A stretch of 64,000 nucleotides of DNA. Source: Bernardetiaceae bacterium (GTDB taxonomy: Bacteria > Bacteroidota > Bacteroidia > Cytophagales > Thermoflexibacteraceae). The stretch covers positions 32,231 to 96,230 of the forward strand of contig JANWWZ010000009.1 in the NCBI GenBank assembly GCA_025057115.1, read 5' to 3'. The notes beneath the pieces were generated by a model. The model did not search any database and was not told the origin of the DNA. It saw only the letters and a program-made list of their open reading frames with translations. Numbering within the stretch: position 1 is the first letter of the stretch; each line of letters opens with the position of its first letter. The position numbers were made by a program, and so were the translations under genes. This document shows positions 16,984 to 26,753 of this stretch, one piece after another.

Positions 16984-18279
16984 CTAAGATTTGCCATTGA
17001 CAAGTTCTTCTATTTCCTCGGCTAGAATTGGAATGTGAGCCATTAAGTCCACATTGCCCTGCTCAGTGATGAGAATGTCGTTCTCCAGGCGAATGCCGAT
17101 GCCCTCCTCTCGGATATAAATACCTGGCTCACAAGTAAATACCATTCCCGGTTCGAATATGTGATAGCTGCTTCCATAGTCGTGCACATCCAGTCCTAAG
17201 TGATGCGAAGTTCCATGCATAAAATACCTTTTGTACAGGGGATATTCAGGGTCTTGCTGGGCTACTTCATGCCGACTAAGCAGTCCTAGCCCGATGAGTT
17301 CGGATTCCATTATCTTGCCCACTTCCTTGTGATAGTCAGCCAAGTTGTTGCCTGCCACCAGTAAGGACTTAGCCTGTTGCATTACTCGATAGACGGCATT
17401 GTAAACTGCTTTTTGGCGTTGGGTAAATTTGCCGCTCACAGGTAGCACTCGCGTTAAATCAGCATTGTAATGAGCATACTTTGCTCCTATATCTAGGAGC
17501 AGCAAATCGCCTTCCTTGCATTGGCAGTTGTTTTGGACGTAGTGCAGTATGCAAGCATTGGCTCCCGAGGCAATGATGGGTTGAAAAGCAAAACCCTCGG
17601 CGCGGTTGCGAATAAATTCATGGGCTAGCTCGGCTTCAATTTCGTATTCCCAAACATCGGGGCGCAAAAACTTCGCTACTCTGTAAAATCCTTTTGCAGT
17701 AATGTCAATTGCCTTGCGAATTTGTTCTATTTCTATGGCTGACTTGACTGCCCTAAGCCGATGCATGATAGGCTGAAGGCGTTCGTATTTGTGCAAGGGA
17801 TATTTTTCTTTGCAATAGAGAATAAACCGCGCATTGCGAGTTTGCACAGGGCTGCTGTTGCGCACATGTTCATTTGTATTTAAGTATAAATACTCAGCTT
17901 CGAAAGCCAGTTTGTTGAAAATTTTTTCAAATTCGTGGGTCCAATAAACGGTTGAAATTCCAGAAATGTCGCGAGCTTGTTCTTTTGTCAGTTTGTTCCC
18001 CTCCCAAATGGCGATTTCTTCGCTGGTTTGGCAGATGAACAAAATTTCGCGGTGTTTTTCCTCTTTTGCATCGGGAAAAATGACCAAAATAGTTTCTTCT
18101 TGGTCAATGCCACAGAGATAGAACAAATCTGTTTGCTGACAAAAACCCATAATGCCATCGGCGTTAGTAGGCATTGCATCGTTGGAGTGAAATACGGCCA
18201 GTCCGCCGGGCTTGAGGTGCTGTCTAAATTTTTCGCGGTTGTAAATAAACAACTCCTGTGGAATAGGCTCGTAACGCAT
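16984..18279 (-). CDS. pepP: Xaa-Pro aminopeptidase (aminopeptidase P family, M24)
   Basis: 431 aa from ATG 18279 (MRYEPIPQELFIYNREKF); a start eight codons upstream is possible but less typical. The N-terminal AMP_N domain (about 1-140) precedes the pita-bread catalytic domain. The five metal ligands are visible: Asp and Asp in LLDIGAKYAHYNADLTR, His in GTSHHLGLDVHD, Glu in TCEPGIYI and Glu in IRLENDI. It removes N-terminal residues before proline in cytoplasmic peptide turnover. It is divergent from the lipoprotein/HIT/kinase operon. Confidence 0.93.
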   Translation of the reverse strand: MRYEPIPQELFIYNREKFRQHLKPGGLAVFHSNDAMPTNADGIMGFCQQTDLFYLCGIDQEETILVIFPDAKEEKHREILFICQTSEEIAIWEGNKLTKEQARDISGISTVYWTHEFEKIFNKLAFEAEYLYLNTNEHVRNSSPVQTRNARFILYCKEKYPLHKYERLQPIMHRLRAVKSAIEIEQIRKAIDITAKGFYRVAKFLRPDVWEYEIEAELAHEFIRNRAEGFAFQPIIASGANACILHYVQNNCQCKEGDLLLLDIGAKYAHYNADLTRVLPVSGKFTQRQKAVYNAVYRVMQQAKSLLVAGNNLADYHKEVGKIMESELIGLGLLSRHEVAQQDPEYPLYKRYFMHGTSHHLGLDVHDYGSSYHIFEPGMVFTCEPGIYIREEGIGIRLENDILITEQGNVDLMAHIPILAEEIEELVNGKS

Positions 18280-18309
18280 ACACGGTAGAACTAATCGGTG
18301 CAATTTGCG

Positions 18310-18317
18310 TATTTTTG
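18310..18317 (+). promoter_or_regulatory. -7 promoter box for the lipoprotein-HIT-kinase operon
   Basis: TATTTTTG (then C) matches TAnnTTTG exactly and lies 23 bp before ATG 18341. A start codon placed upstream at 18305 would fall before this element, which supports the downstream start. Confidence 0.45.
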
Positions 18318-18340
18318 CTTATAAAGTGAATCACACTAGC

Positions 18341-18805
18341 ATGATGCGTATTTCTAAAATAGCTACTTTGGCAAGTATTCTTGTGGCGCTGGTGGCATGT
18401 GCTCCTAAAGAGGAAGCCAATCCTGAGCCTACAGAAGAAAGCTGTACTGCCACCATCAACGGCACAGAGTGGAAAGCCAACGTAGTAGATTTAATTATTT
18501 TGGACAATGATTTGTTTTTGAATGCACAAGAGCTAGACAATGCTGGCTTTCCTGTGCGGGTGATTAGCATTCAGGGACCATTTGCAAAGCCTGGCACTTA
18601 TGGCATTGGTGCTGTCAATGGCAACCAAGTAGGTTATATTGAAAACAACAATATAGCAGATATTAGCCGCGGCGCATTAGTTATTACCCGCATGGGCGAA
18701 AAATGGGTAGAAGGAACTTTTAATTTTGAAGGAAGCATTGGCACGGCAAATAATTACCGCCGCATCACTGTTACCAATGGTAGATTTGCAGTTAAAAGAA
18801 GATAA
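18341..18805 (+). CDS. Small lipoprotein, DUF6252-like
   Basis: 154 aa from ATG 18341 (MMRISKIATLASILVALVAC). The lipobox LVAC puts the lipidated cysteine at about residue 20, followed by an acidic linker APKEEANPEPTEE. The mature domain starts with CTATINGTEWKA, a pattern of small Bacteroidota lipoproteins with one beta-sandwich domain (DUF6252 type), and ends ITVTNGRFAVKRR. It is the first gene of a tight operon: the HIT gene begins 3 bp later. Function unknown. Confidence 0.75.
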   Translation: MMRISKIATLASILVALVACAPKEEANPEPTEESCTATINGTEWKANVVDLIILDNDLFLNAQELDNAGFPVRVISIQGPFAKPGTYGIGAVNGNQVGYIENNNIADISRGALVITRMGEKWVEGTFNFEGSIGTANNYRRITVTNGRFAVKRR

Positions 18806-18808
18806 ACT

Positions 18809-19195
18809 ATGCCAAGCATTTTTACCCGCATCATCAATGGCCAGATTCCTTGCCACAAAATTTACGAAGACGAAAAATTTATCGCTTTTTTGGACATTCG
18901 TCCATTGGCAGAAGGGCATACACTGGTCGTTCCTAAGCAGGAAATAGACTACATTTTTGACCATGACGATCAGACTCTAGCAGAGATGATGATTTTTGCC
19001 AAAAAAGTTGCCCGTGCGATCGAGAAAGCCATTCCCTGCCTACGAATAGGATTGGCAGTAGTAGGGTTAGAAGTTCCCCACACGCATTTGCATCTCATTC
19101 CGCTGCATCAACCTTATATAGATTTTCGCAATCCTATTCACCAAACGCAAGAAGAATTAGCAGCAACAGCAAAAAAGATCATCGCGCACTTATGA
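18809..19195 (+). CDS. HIT family nucleotide hydrolase/transferase
   Basis: 128 aa. The histidine triad HTHLHLIP (about residues 91-98) and the N-terminal ARIINGQIPCHKIYED-type start (here TRIINGQIPCHKIYED) identify the Hint branch. These cytoplasmic enzymes hydrolyse nucleoside phosphoramidates and acyl-adenylates. Its stop overlaps the start of the NadR-type kinase gene (ATGA at 19192-19195), so the two are translationally coupled. Confidence 0.92.
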   Translation: MPSIFTRIINGQIPCHKIYEDEKFIAFLDIRPLAEGHTLVVPKQEIDYIFDHDDQTLAEMMIFAKKVARAIEKAIPCLRIGLAVVGLEVPHTHLHLIPLHQPYIDFRNPIHQTQEELAATAKKIIAHL

Positions 19196-19776
19196 CCGCT
19201 TCCCTCTACCAGCACAGGGCTTCAGTTAAAAAGATTGTCATTTTTGGTCCAGAGTGCAGTGGAAAAACAACCCTTGCCAGGCAGTTGGCAAATTTTTTTC
19301 ACACTAGCTGGTCCCCTGAGTTTGCGCGCCCCTACTTGACCTACAAAAACTTGATTGAACAACGAGACAAGCACGGCATTATTTCCCTTTATGAAGACAT
19401 AGAGCCCATGGCTATAGGTCAAATGGCAATGGAAGATCATGCCATTGCTTGCGCCACCAATGGCATGGTTTTTCACGATACTAATTTGCTGACCAACTTA
19501 GTTTACTCGCAATACTATTTTGGCAAATCTCCAACATGGCTAGCTGAAATGGTACGTCATCGCGTTTACGATGGTTATTTGCTCATGGTGCCCAACTTGC
19601 CCTGGCAAGCCGATGGTCTTCGAGACCGCCCTCATCATCGCAACGAATTACTAGAAATTTTTCGCCAAGCGCTTGAGCAATACCATTGCTGCTATGCTTT
19701 AGTAAGCGCAACTGGGCAGGAGCGTTTTCACGAAGCGCTGAAAATTTTACAAACTTGGCAAATGGTAACTGCATAA
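19192..19776 (+). CDS. NadR-type nicotinamide riboside kinase-like ATPase
   Basis: 194 aa. The P-loop GPECSGKTT lies at about 19-27, followed by WSPEFARPYL, a hallmark of the NadR kinase domain. Further on come IGQMAMEDHAI, the Walker-B-like VFHDTNLLTN, and DGLRDRPHHRNELLEIF near the C-terminus. NadR kinase phosphorylates nicotinamide riboside to NMN for NAD salvage. Only the kinase domain is present; the adenylyltransferase and HTH parts of full-length NadR are missing, as is normal in Bacteroidota. The coupled HIT gene suggests nucleotide handling. Confidence 0.85.
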   Translation: MTASLYQHRASVKKIVIFGPECSGKTTLARQLANFFHTSWSPEFARPYLTYKNLIEQRDKHGIISLYEDIEPMAIGQMAMEDHAIACATNGMVFHDTNLLTNLVYSQYYFGKSPTWLAEMVRHRVYDGYLLMVPNLPWQADGLRDRPHHRNELLEIFRQALEQYHCCYALVSATGQERFHEALKILQTWQMVTA

Positions 19777-20075
19777 GGGAGCTTACCGGCAAAATGTTGC
19801 ACAAATGCAAACGCATTTCATGTTTTGGCATTCAAATCAGTTTGCGTTTTCCCCTGCCCTTACACCATGCCAATTTTTTAGCCAGAGGGAGGACAATCTA
19901 CTGCAACGAACTTCTTGGCAATAAGTTGAAACCAGAAGGTGCTCCCTCTCTAAGCTCGTTTGAATCACGCTGATAACCTTTAGGCAGTAGAACTCTAATG
20001 ATAACGGCTGCTAGAAGACGGAAAAGTGCAGCAGAAGAGTTATTTTTCGCATCAAAAGTTAAATCCAAAGCGAAA
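19777..20075. other. Intergenic region before the VPS10-like gene
   Basis: About 300 bp without a convincing gene. A perfect 6-bp hairpin (AAATGC-AAAC-GCATTT, 19803-19818) may help to end the operon. AGAGGGAG and CTCCCTCT arms spaced about 50 nt apart (near 19882 and 19944) could form a larger fold in an untranslated leader. TATTTTTC at 20041 resembles a -7 box with one mismatch. Confidence 0.35.
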
Positions 20076-23000
20076 ATGAGAACAACCCATTACTACTTTC
20101 TTTGTCTGTCCGCTGCCATGTGGTCAGTCTTGGGAATTTCTACCACTTACGGGCAGCGCTCTGCTGGCACAGGAGTTACCGCTGTGGCGCCTTTGCCTGA
20201 AAACTTTGTTTATTGGCGCGGCATTGGTCCATTTCGCGGTGGGCGCTCTTGCGCTGTGACAGGGGTCGAAAACCAGCCCAACGTATTTTACATGGGAGCC
20301 ACCGGAGGCGGAGTATGGAAAACTACCGACGGTGGTCATACTTGGAAAAATATTTCTGATGGCTTCTTTGGCGGCTCCATCGGAGCGATAGCAGTTGCTG
20401 AGTCAGACCCTAACGTAATTTATGTGGGAGGGGGAGAAAAAACAGTACGCGGCAATGTTTCGCATGGCTACGGAGTTTGGAAAAGCACCGATGCGGGCAA
20501 AACATGGAAACAGGTAGGGTTAGAAGACAGTCGGCATATTGGTCGGATCCGCATTCACCCACAAAATCCTGACTTGGTGTACGTAGCAGTAATGGGACAT
20601 TTGTTCGGTCCCAGCCAGCAGCGCGGAGTATATCGCAGCCGCGATGGAGGTGCTACCTGGGAACGCATTTTGTACGTCAACGACCAAGCAGGGGCGGTAG
20701 ATCTAATTTTAGACCCCAATAACCCGCGCATCATCTATGCCACTACTTGGCGCGTCATTAGAACCCCTTACAGTTTAGAAAGCGGAGGAGAAGGCTCAGG
20801 ACTCTGGAAAAGCACCGATGGAGGCAACACATGGAAAAATATTTCGCGCAATAAAGGACTGCCTCAAGGAACCCTAGGCATCATCGGCATTACTGTATCT
20901 CCTAAGAACTCTGACCGCCTCTGGGCTATTATAGAAGCCGAAGACGGTGGCGTATTTCGCTCCGATGACGGAGGAGAAACATGGATAAAAACCAACGAGG
21001 ATCGAGCCCTTCGCCAGCGCGCTTGGTACTATACCCGCATCTATGCCGATACCCAAAATGAAGACATGGTATATGTGCTCAATGTGAGTTATCACCGCAG
21101 CAAAGACGGCGGCAAAACCTTCCAAGCCTTCACCGCCCCTCATGGCGACCATCACGACCTCTGGATTTCTCGCCGCAACAACCAAGTCATGATTATTGCT
21201 GATGATGGAGGCGCTCAAGTTACCCAAGATGGAGGCGTCACTTGGACTACCTATCACAACCAACCCACAGCCCAGTTTTATCGCGTAACTACCGATAATC
21301 ATTTCCCTTACCGCATTTATGGAGCTCAACAGGACAACACTACGGTGCGCATCTTTCACCGCGTTTTTCACAATGGCGGCATTACTGAACGAGATTGGGA
21401 AGTTACCGCTGGAGGAGAGAGTGGACACATTGCAGTAAATCCCCAAGACAACGATATTGTATTTGGAGGCTCTTATGGCGGCTTTCTGGAGCGATTAGAC
21501 CACCGCACAGGAGAATCCCGCATCGTAACAGTTTATCCAGAAAACCCCATGGGCAGCGGCGCTGAAGGCATGAAATACCGCTTTCAATGGAATTTTCCTA
21601 TTTTCTATTCTCCCCACGAACCTACTACCCTATATGCAGCCGCTAATTGTTTGTTTAAAACCACTAACGACGGACAAAGTTGGGAAAAAATCAGCCCCGA
21701 CCTCACGCGCAACGTACCAGAAATGCTCAAGCCTTCCGGCGGACCTATTACAAAAGATAACACAGGAGTAGAGTACTACTGCACTATTTTTGCCGCTTGT
21801 GAATCTCCATACGAAAAGGGACTGCTCTGGGTAGGCAGCGATGACGGACTTATTCACCTTAGCCGCGATGGAGGTAAAACCTGGGAAAATGTAACCCCGC
21901 CTCCTTCCGTGATGCCAGAATGGACGATGATAAATAGCATCGAACCGCATCCCTTTGTCAAAGGAGGAGCTTACGTAGCAGGTACGCGCTACAAACTCGA
22001 CGACTTTCAACCCTATTTATTTGTAACCACTGACTACGGCAAGACATGGAAAAAAATTACCAACGGCATTGCTAACGATCACTTTACGCGGGTAGTTCGC
22101 GCTGACCCCGTACGCCGTGGCTTGCTCTACGCTGGTACAGAAAGTGGCATGTACGTATCTTTTGACGATGGAGCTAATTGGCAAAGGCTGCAATTTAACT
22201 TGCCCATTGTCCCTATTACAGATTTAACAATTAAAGATAGCGACTTAATAGCTGCCACTCAAGGGCGAAGCTTTTGGATACTAGACGACCTAACGCCCTT
22301 GCGCCGGTGGCAACCTAGCATATTGCAGAAAAATTTTGAACTTTTCCCACCAAGACCCACTTATCGAGTAGGAGGAGGAAACGCAGGTAGAAATCCTTTG
22401 CTACATGGCGAGAATCTCAACAGTGGTGTTATGGTCCAGTTCTTTCTCAAGCAATCCCCTGACTCAATTAACGTGGTAACACTTGAGTTTTTAGACAGCA
22501 AACAGCAACTCATCAAGCGCTACAGCAGCAATGCCAAAGACAAACGCGAATTGCTAGAAGCCCAAGCAGGAGGCAATCGCTTTTTCTGGAACATGCGTTA
22601 CCCCGATGCAGAGGGATTTGAAGGACTTGTGCTATGGGGAGGTGGATTGCAAGGACCTCTAGCTGTGCCAGGAACTTATTTTGTCAAGCTCAAAGTGGGT
22701 AAAGATTCCGCCATGCATAGTTTTGAAATTCGCAAGGATCCTCGTTTGCAGGTTAGTCAAGAAGACCTTCAAGCTCAATTCGATTTTCTCATCCAAGTGC
22801 GCGACAAACTTACCCAAACCCATCGAGCTATTAAAAACATTCGCGCTGTGCGCCAACAACTCACTACCTATGCTAAACAACTGGACAAGACCAAAGACAA
22901 AGACCTGCTTGAACACATCGAACACGTTCAAAAGCAGATGACTAGCATTGAGGAAGCGCTTTACCAGACCAAAAATCGCAGCAATCAGGATCCTTTGAAC

Positions 23001-23216
23001 TTTCCCATCCGCCTTAACAACAAACTAAGCGACCTAGTCAATGTAGTAGGTACAGGCAACTTCCGCCCTACTGACCAAGCTATGGCAGTAAAACAAGATA
23101 TTACAGCAAAAATTGATGCTCAACTAGATAGGTTGAAAATAATATTTACTGAAGACCTCAAAAAAATTAACCAAGCTATCAGGGAAAGAAATCTTGATGT
23201 TATTGTATTTCCCTAA
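20076..23216 (+). CDS. Exported VPS10/sortilin-like beta-propeller protein with many Asp-box (BNR) repeats
   Basis: 1046 aa from ATG 20076; MRTTHYYFLCLSAAMWSVLG...TYGQ then forms the signal peptide. The propeller covers about residues 45-740 and carries at least ten Asp boxes of the S/T-x-D-x-G-x-T-W type, such as KTTDGGHTWK, KSTDAGKTWK, RSRDGGATWE, RSDDGGETW, SRDGGKTWE and VTTDYGKTW. This is the architecture of Bacteroidota proteins annotated as VPS10-domain or glycosyl-hydrolase-like. The C-terminal 300 residues have a beta domain and then a helical part (IQVRDKLTQTHRAIKNI). The catalytic role is uncertain; relatives are often encoded near peptidases. It precedes SusC. Confidence 0.85.
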   Translation: MRTTHYYFLCLSAAMWSVLGISTTYGQRSAGTGVTAVAPLPENFVYWRGIGPFRGGRSCAVTGVENQPNVFYMGATGGGVWKTTDGGHTWKNISDGFFGGSIGAIAVAESDPNVIYVGGGEKTVRGNVSHGYGVWKSTDAGKTWKQVGLEDSRHIGRIRIHPQNPDLVYVAVMGHLFGPSQQRGVYRSRDGGATWERILYVNDQAGAVDLILDPNNPRIIYATTWRVIRTPYSLESGGEGSGLWKSTDGGNTWKNISRNKGLPQGTLGIIGITVSPKNSDRLWAIIEAEDGGVFRSDDGGETWIKTNEDRALRQRAWYYTRIYADTQNEDMVYVLNVSYHRSKDGGKTFQAFTAPHGDHHDLWISRRNNQVMIIADDGGAQVTQDGGVTWTTYHNQPTAQFYRVTTDNHFPYRIYGAQQDNTTVRIFHRVFHNGGITERDWEVTAGGESGHIAVNPQDNDIVFGGSYGGFLERLDHRTGESRIVTVYPENPMGSGAEGMKYRFQWNFPIFYSPHEPTTLYAAANCLFKTTNDGQSWEKISPDLTRNVPEMLKPSGGPITKDNTGVEYYCTIFAACESPYEKGLLWVGSDDGLIHLSRDGGKTWENVTPPPSVMPEWTMINSIEPHPFVKGGAYVAGTRYKLDDFQPYLFVTTDYGKTWKKITNGIANDHFTRVVRADPVRRGLLYAGTESGMYVSFDDGANWQRLQFNLPIVPITDLTIKDSDLIAATQGRSFWILDDLTPLRRWQPSILQKNFELFPPRPTYRVGGGNAGRNPLLHGENLNSGVMVQFFLKQSPDSINVVTLEFLDSKQQLIKRYSSNAKDKRELLEAQAGGNRFFWNMRYPDAEGFEGLVLWGGGLQGPLAVPGTYFVKLKVGKDSAMHSFEIRKDPRLQVSQEDLQAQFDFLIQVRDKLTQTHRAIKNIRAVRQQLTTYAKQLDKTKDKDLLEHIEHVQKQMTSIEEALYQTKNRSNQDPLNFPIRLNNKLSDLVNVVGTGNFRPTDQAMAVKQDITAKIDAQLDRLKIIFTEDLKKINQAIRERNLDVIVFP

Positions 23217-23223
23217 AAACATC

Positions 23224-23254
23224 GCCCTAGAGGGATTCTCATGCCCTTTAGGGC
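23224..23254. terminator. Hairpin after the VPS10-like gene
   Basis: GCCCTAGAGGG (23224-23234) pairs with CCCTTTAGGGC (23244-23254) over 11 bp with one G-U pair. The stem ends about 38 bp after the stop codon. The downstream bases are A-rich rather than U-rich, so it is not a textbook intrinsic terminator. Confidence 0.5.
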
Positions 23255-23492
23255 AAAAAGTTGCGCTCCTTGATGTTAAACTTAGAGGTATTTTGTCTTT
23301 TTCTTAATTTTTTTCGCTTTGCTTACAGACTTCCTGCTTTTTTTTGTTTTTGCTGCAGAATAAACCAACGATAAAAAGTTTGTCATTTTTGTTGCCAGCT
23401 TCCTGCCCGCCTGTACCAAAATTTGATATTTAATCTTTGCATTAATTGATACTTTTTCTGAATTTAAGGGCATTATTTGTAAATAGTCTAAT

Positions 23493-26400
23493 ATGAAAAT
23501 GAAAACCGAACTGCTTTTAAAGCAAAAATGCTGGCTGTTTCTTTTTCTACTTGGATGGTGCATCCATCCGGTTGCAGCGCAAAAACGAGTCACTGGCAAA
23601 GTAACAGAAGCAGAGAATGCCACCCCTTTGCCAGGGGTCACCGTTCTGGTAAAAGGTACACAAACAGGTACCACTACCGATGCAGAAGGAAATTACTCCA
23701 TCAACGTTCCAGCAGGTGCAGATGTATTGGTATTTTCTTACGTGGGTTTCAAAACCCAAGAAATAGCTATTGGCGACCGTTCTACAATTGATGTAGTCAT
23801 GGCTCCTGATGAAAGATTGCTTAGCGAAATAGTAGTAACAGGCTATTTAACCGAGCAGAAAAAGGATATTGTAGGTTCAGTTTCTACAGTAAAATCCAAA
23901 GATTTGGTAGCCATTCCTCAAGGTAATGTAGAGCAACAACTTCAAGGTCGCGTAGCAGGGCTTACTGTATTGACTTCTGGTCAGCCTGGTGCTCAAAGTG
24001 CAGTGCGTATTCGCGGGTTTACTACTTTGGGTAACAATGCTCCCTTGTATATTGTAGATGGCATCCCTCTTACAGATGTTTCTGATTTAAATGGTCTGGA
24101 TATCGAGTCTACTACGGTGCTCAAAGATGCGGGCTCGGCTTCTATTTACGGAGCGCGCGCTTCAAACGGGGTAATCGTAATGACTACTAAACGCGGTTTA
24201 ACTCGTCCTGGCAAGGTACGCCTAGATTATGAAATGCAATATGGAATGCAATATCCAGGCAAACGTCCTCCTATTCTTACTCCTCAAGAACAAGCAGAAT
24301 GGACCTTTAGGGCTTTGCGCAACGCGGGACAAGCTACAGTGCACCCCCAATACGGCACTGGTCCTAATCCTGTGCTACCTGATTACATTAACGTAGGAGG
24401 TGCAGGCGGCATTTTCGAAGGCGATCCGCGCATAGACCGCAATCGCTATAATATCGATTTTGACCGAGGACCTATTTACCAAATTGTTCGTGCTAACAAA
24501 GCTGGTACTGACTGGTACGATGAACTTACCAACCCCGCTCCGATTCTCAACCAAAGCGTTGGGCTTTCTGGAGGAGGCGAAAACAACCGATTTTATCTAG
24601 GATTGGGACAGTACGAGCAGCAAGGAGTAGTGCTCAACACGTGGTTAAAGCGCTATACGGCACGCCTTAACTCTGAATTTACTATTGCTAAAAAGTTGCG
24701 CATAGGAGAAAACCTGCAAGCCACTTATCGCGAGAACCCCAACATCGGCGCAGACCTCAATTCGCCCCAGTCCGAAAACGACCTTTTTGTAGCCTTGACT
24801 ATCAATCCCCTTATCCCTGTATATGACGAGTTCGGAGGCTGGGCAGGAACGGCAGCCCCTGGTTTTAACAACTCCCGCAACCCTGTGGCAGACCGCACGC
24901 GGGCTAAGCAAAATCGCGGCTTTAGCATGTCAGTAATGGGCAATCTATACGCTGAGTTAGAACCTATTCCCGACCTTGTGCTGCGCACTAGTGCAGGAGG
25001 TCGGTTGGGCTCTTTCCATTACCGCGCTGCTCAGTTCCGCACTTATGAACGCTCTGAAAACGTCGGTGCTAATTCAGTCAGTGAAGGAGGTGGATTTTTC
25101 TATACCTGGACATGGACTAACACTGCCACTTATCGGAAAACTTTCCTAGAAAAGCACAATGCAAAAGCCTTGATAGGCTATGAATATATCGTGGCTGACG
25201 GATTTAGACAAATTTTTGGATTTGGTTTAAATCCCTTCACTATGGACCCTGCTTTCCGCACACTTTCTACTACAGAAACGGTAGGTCGTCAAGTAGGCAG
25301 TTTTGCTAATTCTGAGCGTCGGTTCGGTTCGTTATTTGGTCGTGTGGACTACAATTATTCTGACAAATACTATTTCAACGCCACCATTCGGCAAGACCAA
25401 TCTTCTGTTTTTGGTGCTAACAATCGCGTAGGTGTCTTTCCCGCTTTTTCAGCAGCTTGGCGCATTTCATCAGAGAACTTTATGAAGGGCTTGTCTTGGA
25501 TAGACGACCTGAAAATTCGCGGGGGCTGGGGACAAATGGGCAATTCATTAATAGACCCCAACAACCAATTTGACCTCTTCGTTGCCACCTCGTACGACAT
25601 TTCAGGCAATAACACGGGAGCAGACCCTGCTTTGCGCCAAAGCCGTCTAGGAAACCGCAATGCTCGTTGGGAAACTACCACTACAGCCAACATCGGTTTT
25701 GATGGAACCTTCCTCAAAGGCAAAATGGATATCATCCTAGACCTATACCAAAAACGCACTGATGATATCCTATATGAAGTTCCGCTGCCTGCTGTGCTCG
25801 GGCAAGTAACTCCTCCTTCTGTAAATATTGCATCAGTGAGCAACCGCGGCATCGATTTGCAAATTATCAACCGCGGCAATATTACCAAAGACTTGAGGTT
25901 CGAAACTGATCTCACATTTACCACATTCAATAACCGCATCGAATCCCTCGCCCCTGATGCAGGCATTACTTTCTTTGACGGCGGATATGCAACGCGATTA
26001 GGCTCTACTACTCGCAACCAAGTAGGTAGTTCTTTCTCTCGTTTCTTCGGCTATAAAGTAGTTGGGTTATTCCAAAGCGAAGAAGATGTGAGAAGATCTC
26101 CTGTGCAAGAAGGTGCCGCTCCAGGTAGGCTAAAATTTGCCGACATCAACGGCGATGGACGCATTACACCCGATGACCGCACTTTCATCGGCAGCCCTAT
26201 CCCAGACTTTACCATGGGATTGAACCTAAAACTGTCTTACAAAAACTTCGACTTTGAAACTTTCTTCTATTGGGTAGCAGGAGCTGATGCATTTAATAAC
26301 TATCGCTTATTTACTGATTTCTACCCGCTCTTTCCTGGTCTTGCTATCAGCCGCCGCGTGCTAGACTCGTGGACCCCCCAGAATCCTAATGCCAAAGTGC

Positions 26401-26705
26401 CTATCTTTGAGAACGTAGCCAACTTTAGCACTAACACTCAAGTATCTTCTTACTTCATAGAAAATGCTTCTTACCTGCGCAACCGCAATATGCAAATTAG
26501 CTATCATGTGCCAAAGAAAATTCTAGACCGCTTTGGTGCAGAACGTCTGCGCGTGTTCTTACAAGCTACTAATTTGTTCACCATTACTAAGTACACCGGG
26601 CTAGACCCTGCTATTTCCGGTGGCGATGCAGGTTTCGGTATAGATACAGGAGGTAACTATCCTTTTGTGCGTACTTTCATGATGGGGTTAAGTCTTGGCT
26701 TTTAA
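23493..26705 (+). CDS. SusC/RagA-type TonB-dependent outer-membrane transporter
   Basis: 1070 aa. After a signal peptide ending near VAAQ (about 30) comes a CarboxypepD_reg-like domain (RVTGKVTEAENATPLPGVTV ... FSYVGFKTQEI, 31-110), then the plug (SEIVVTGYLTEQKKDIVGSV, VRIRGFTTLGNNAPLYIVDG, GSASIYGARASNGVIVMTTK) and the 22-strand barrel to the C-terminus, which ends in aromatic GLSLGF. With the SusD partner it forms a pedal-bin importer for bulky nutrients. No glycoside hydrolase or TonB regulator is adjacent; the neighbours are the VPS10-like protein and an M28 peptidase, so peptides are a possible substrate. Confidence 0.95.
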   Translation: MKMKTELLLKQKCWLFLFLLGWCIHPVAAQKRVTGKVTEAENATPLPGVTVLVKGTQTGTTTDAEGNYSINVPAGADVLVFSYVGFKTQEIAIGDRSTIDVVMAPDERLLSEIVVTGYLTEQKKDIVGSVSTVKSKDLVAIPQGNVEQQLQGRVAGLTVLTSGQPGAQSAVRIRGFTTLGNNAPLYIVDGIPLTDVSDLNGLDIESTTVLKDAGSASIYGARASNGVIVMTTKRGLTRPGKVRLDYEMQYGMQYPGKRPPILTPQEQAEWTFRALRNAGQATVHPQYGTGPNPVLPDYINVGGAGGIFEGDPRIDRNRYNIDFDRGPIYQIVRANKAGTDWYDELTNPAPILNQSVGLSGGGENNRFYLGLGQYEQQGVVLNTWLKRYTARLNSEFTIAKKLRIGENLQATYRENPNIGADLNSPQSENDLFVALTINPLIPVYDEFGGWAGTAAPGFNNSRNPVADRTRAKQNRGFSMSVMGNLYAELEPIPDLVLRTSAGGRLGSFHYRAAQFRTYERSENVGANSVSEGGGFFYTWTWTNTATYRKTFLEKHNAKALIGYEYIVADGFRQIFGFGLNPFTMDPAFRTLSTTETVGRQVGSFANSERRFGSLFGRVDYNYSDKYYFNATIRQDQSSVFGANNRVGVFPAFSAAWRISSENFMKGLSWIDDLKIRGGWGQMGNSLIDPNNQFDLFVATSYDISGNNTGADPALRQSRLGNRNARWETTTTANIGFDGTFLKGKMDIILDLYQKRTDDILYEVPLPAVLGQVTPPSVNIASVSNRGIDLQIINRGNITKDLRFETDLTFTTFNNRIESLAPDAGITFFDGGYATRLGSTTRNQVGSSFSRFFGYKVVGLFQSEEDVRRSPVQEGAAPGRLKFADINGDGRITPDDRTFIGSPIPDFTMGLNLKLSYKNFDFETFFYWVAGADAFNNYRLFTDFYPLFPGLAISRRVLDSWTPQNPNAKVPIFENVANFSTNTQVSSYFIENASYLRNRNMQISYHVPKKILDRFGAERLRVFLQATNLFTITKYTGLDPAISGGDAGFGIDTGGNYPFVRTFMMGLSLGF

Positions 26706-26753
26706 ACTAAACAATCTACTTCAACAGTCAGTAGCTAAACCAAACCAGTAGAT

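Noticed and set aside
19998..20075. Upstream start of the VPS10-like gene
   Set aside because: The extra 26 residues are basic and precede a normal signal peptide, and the frame includes a promoter-like element.
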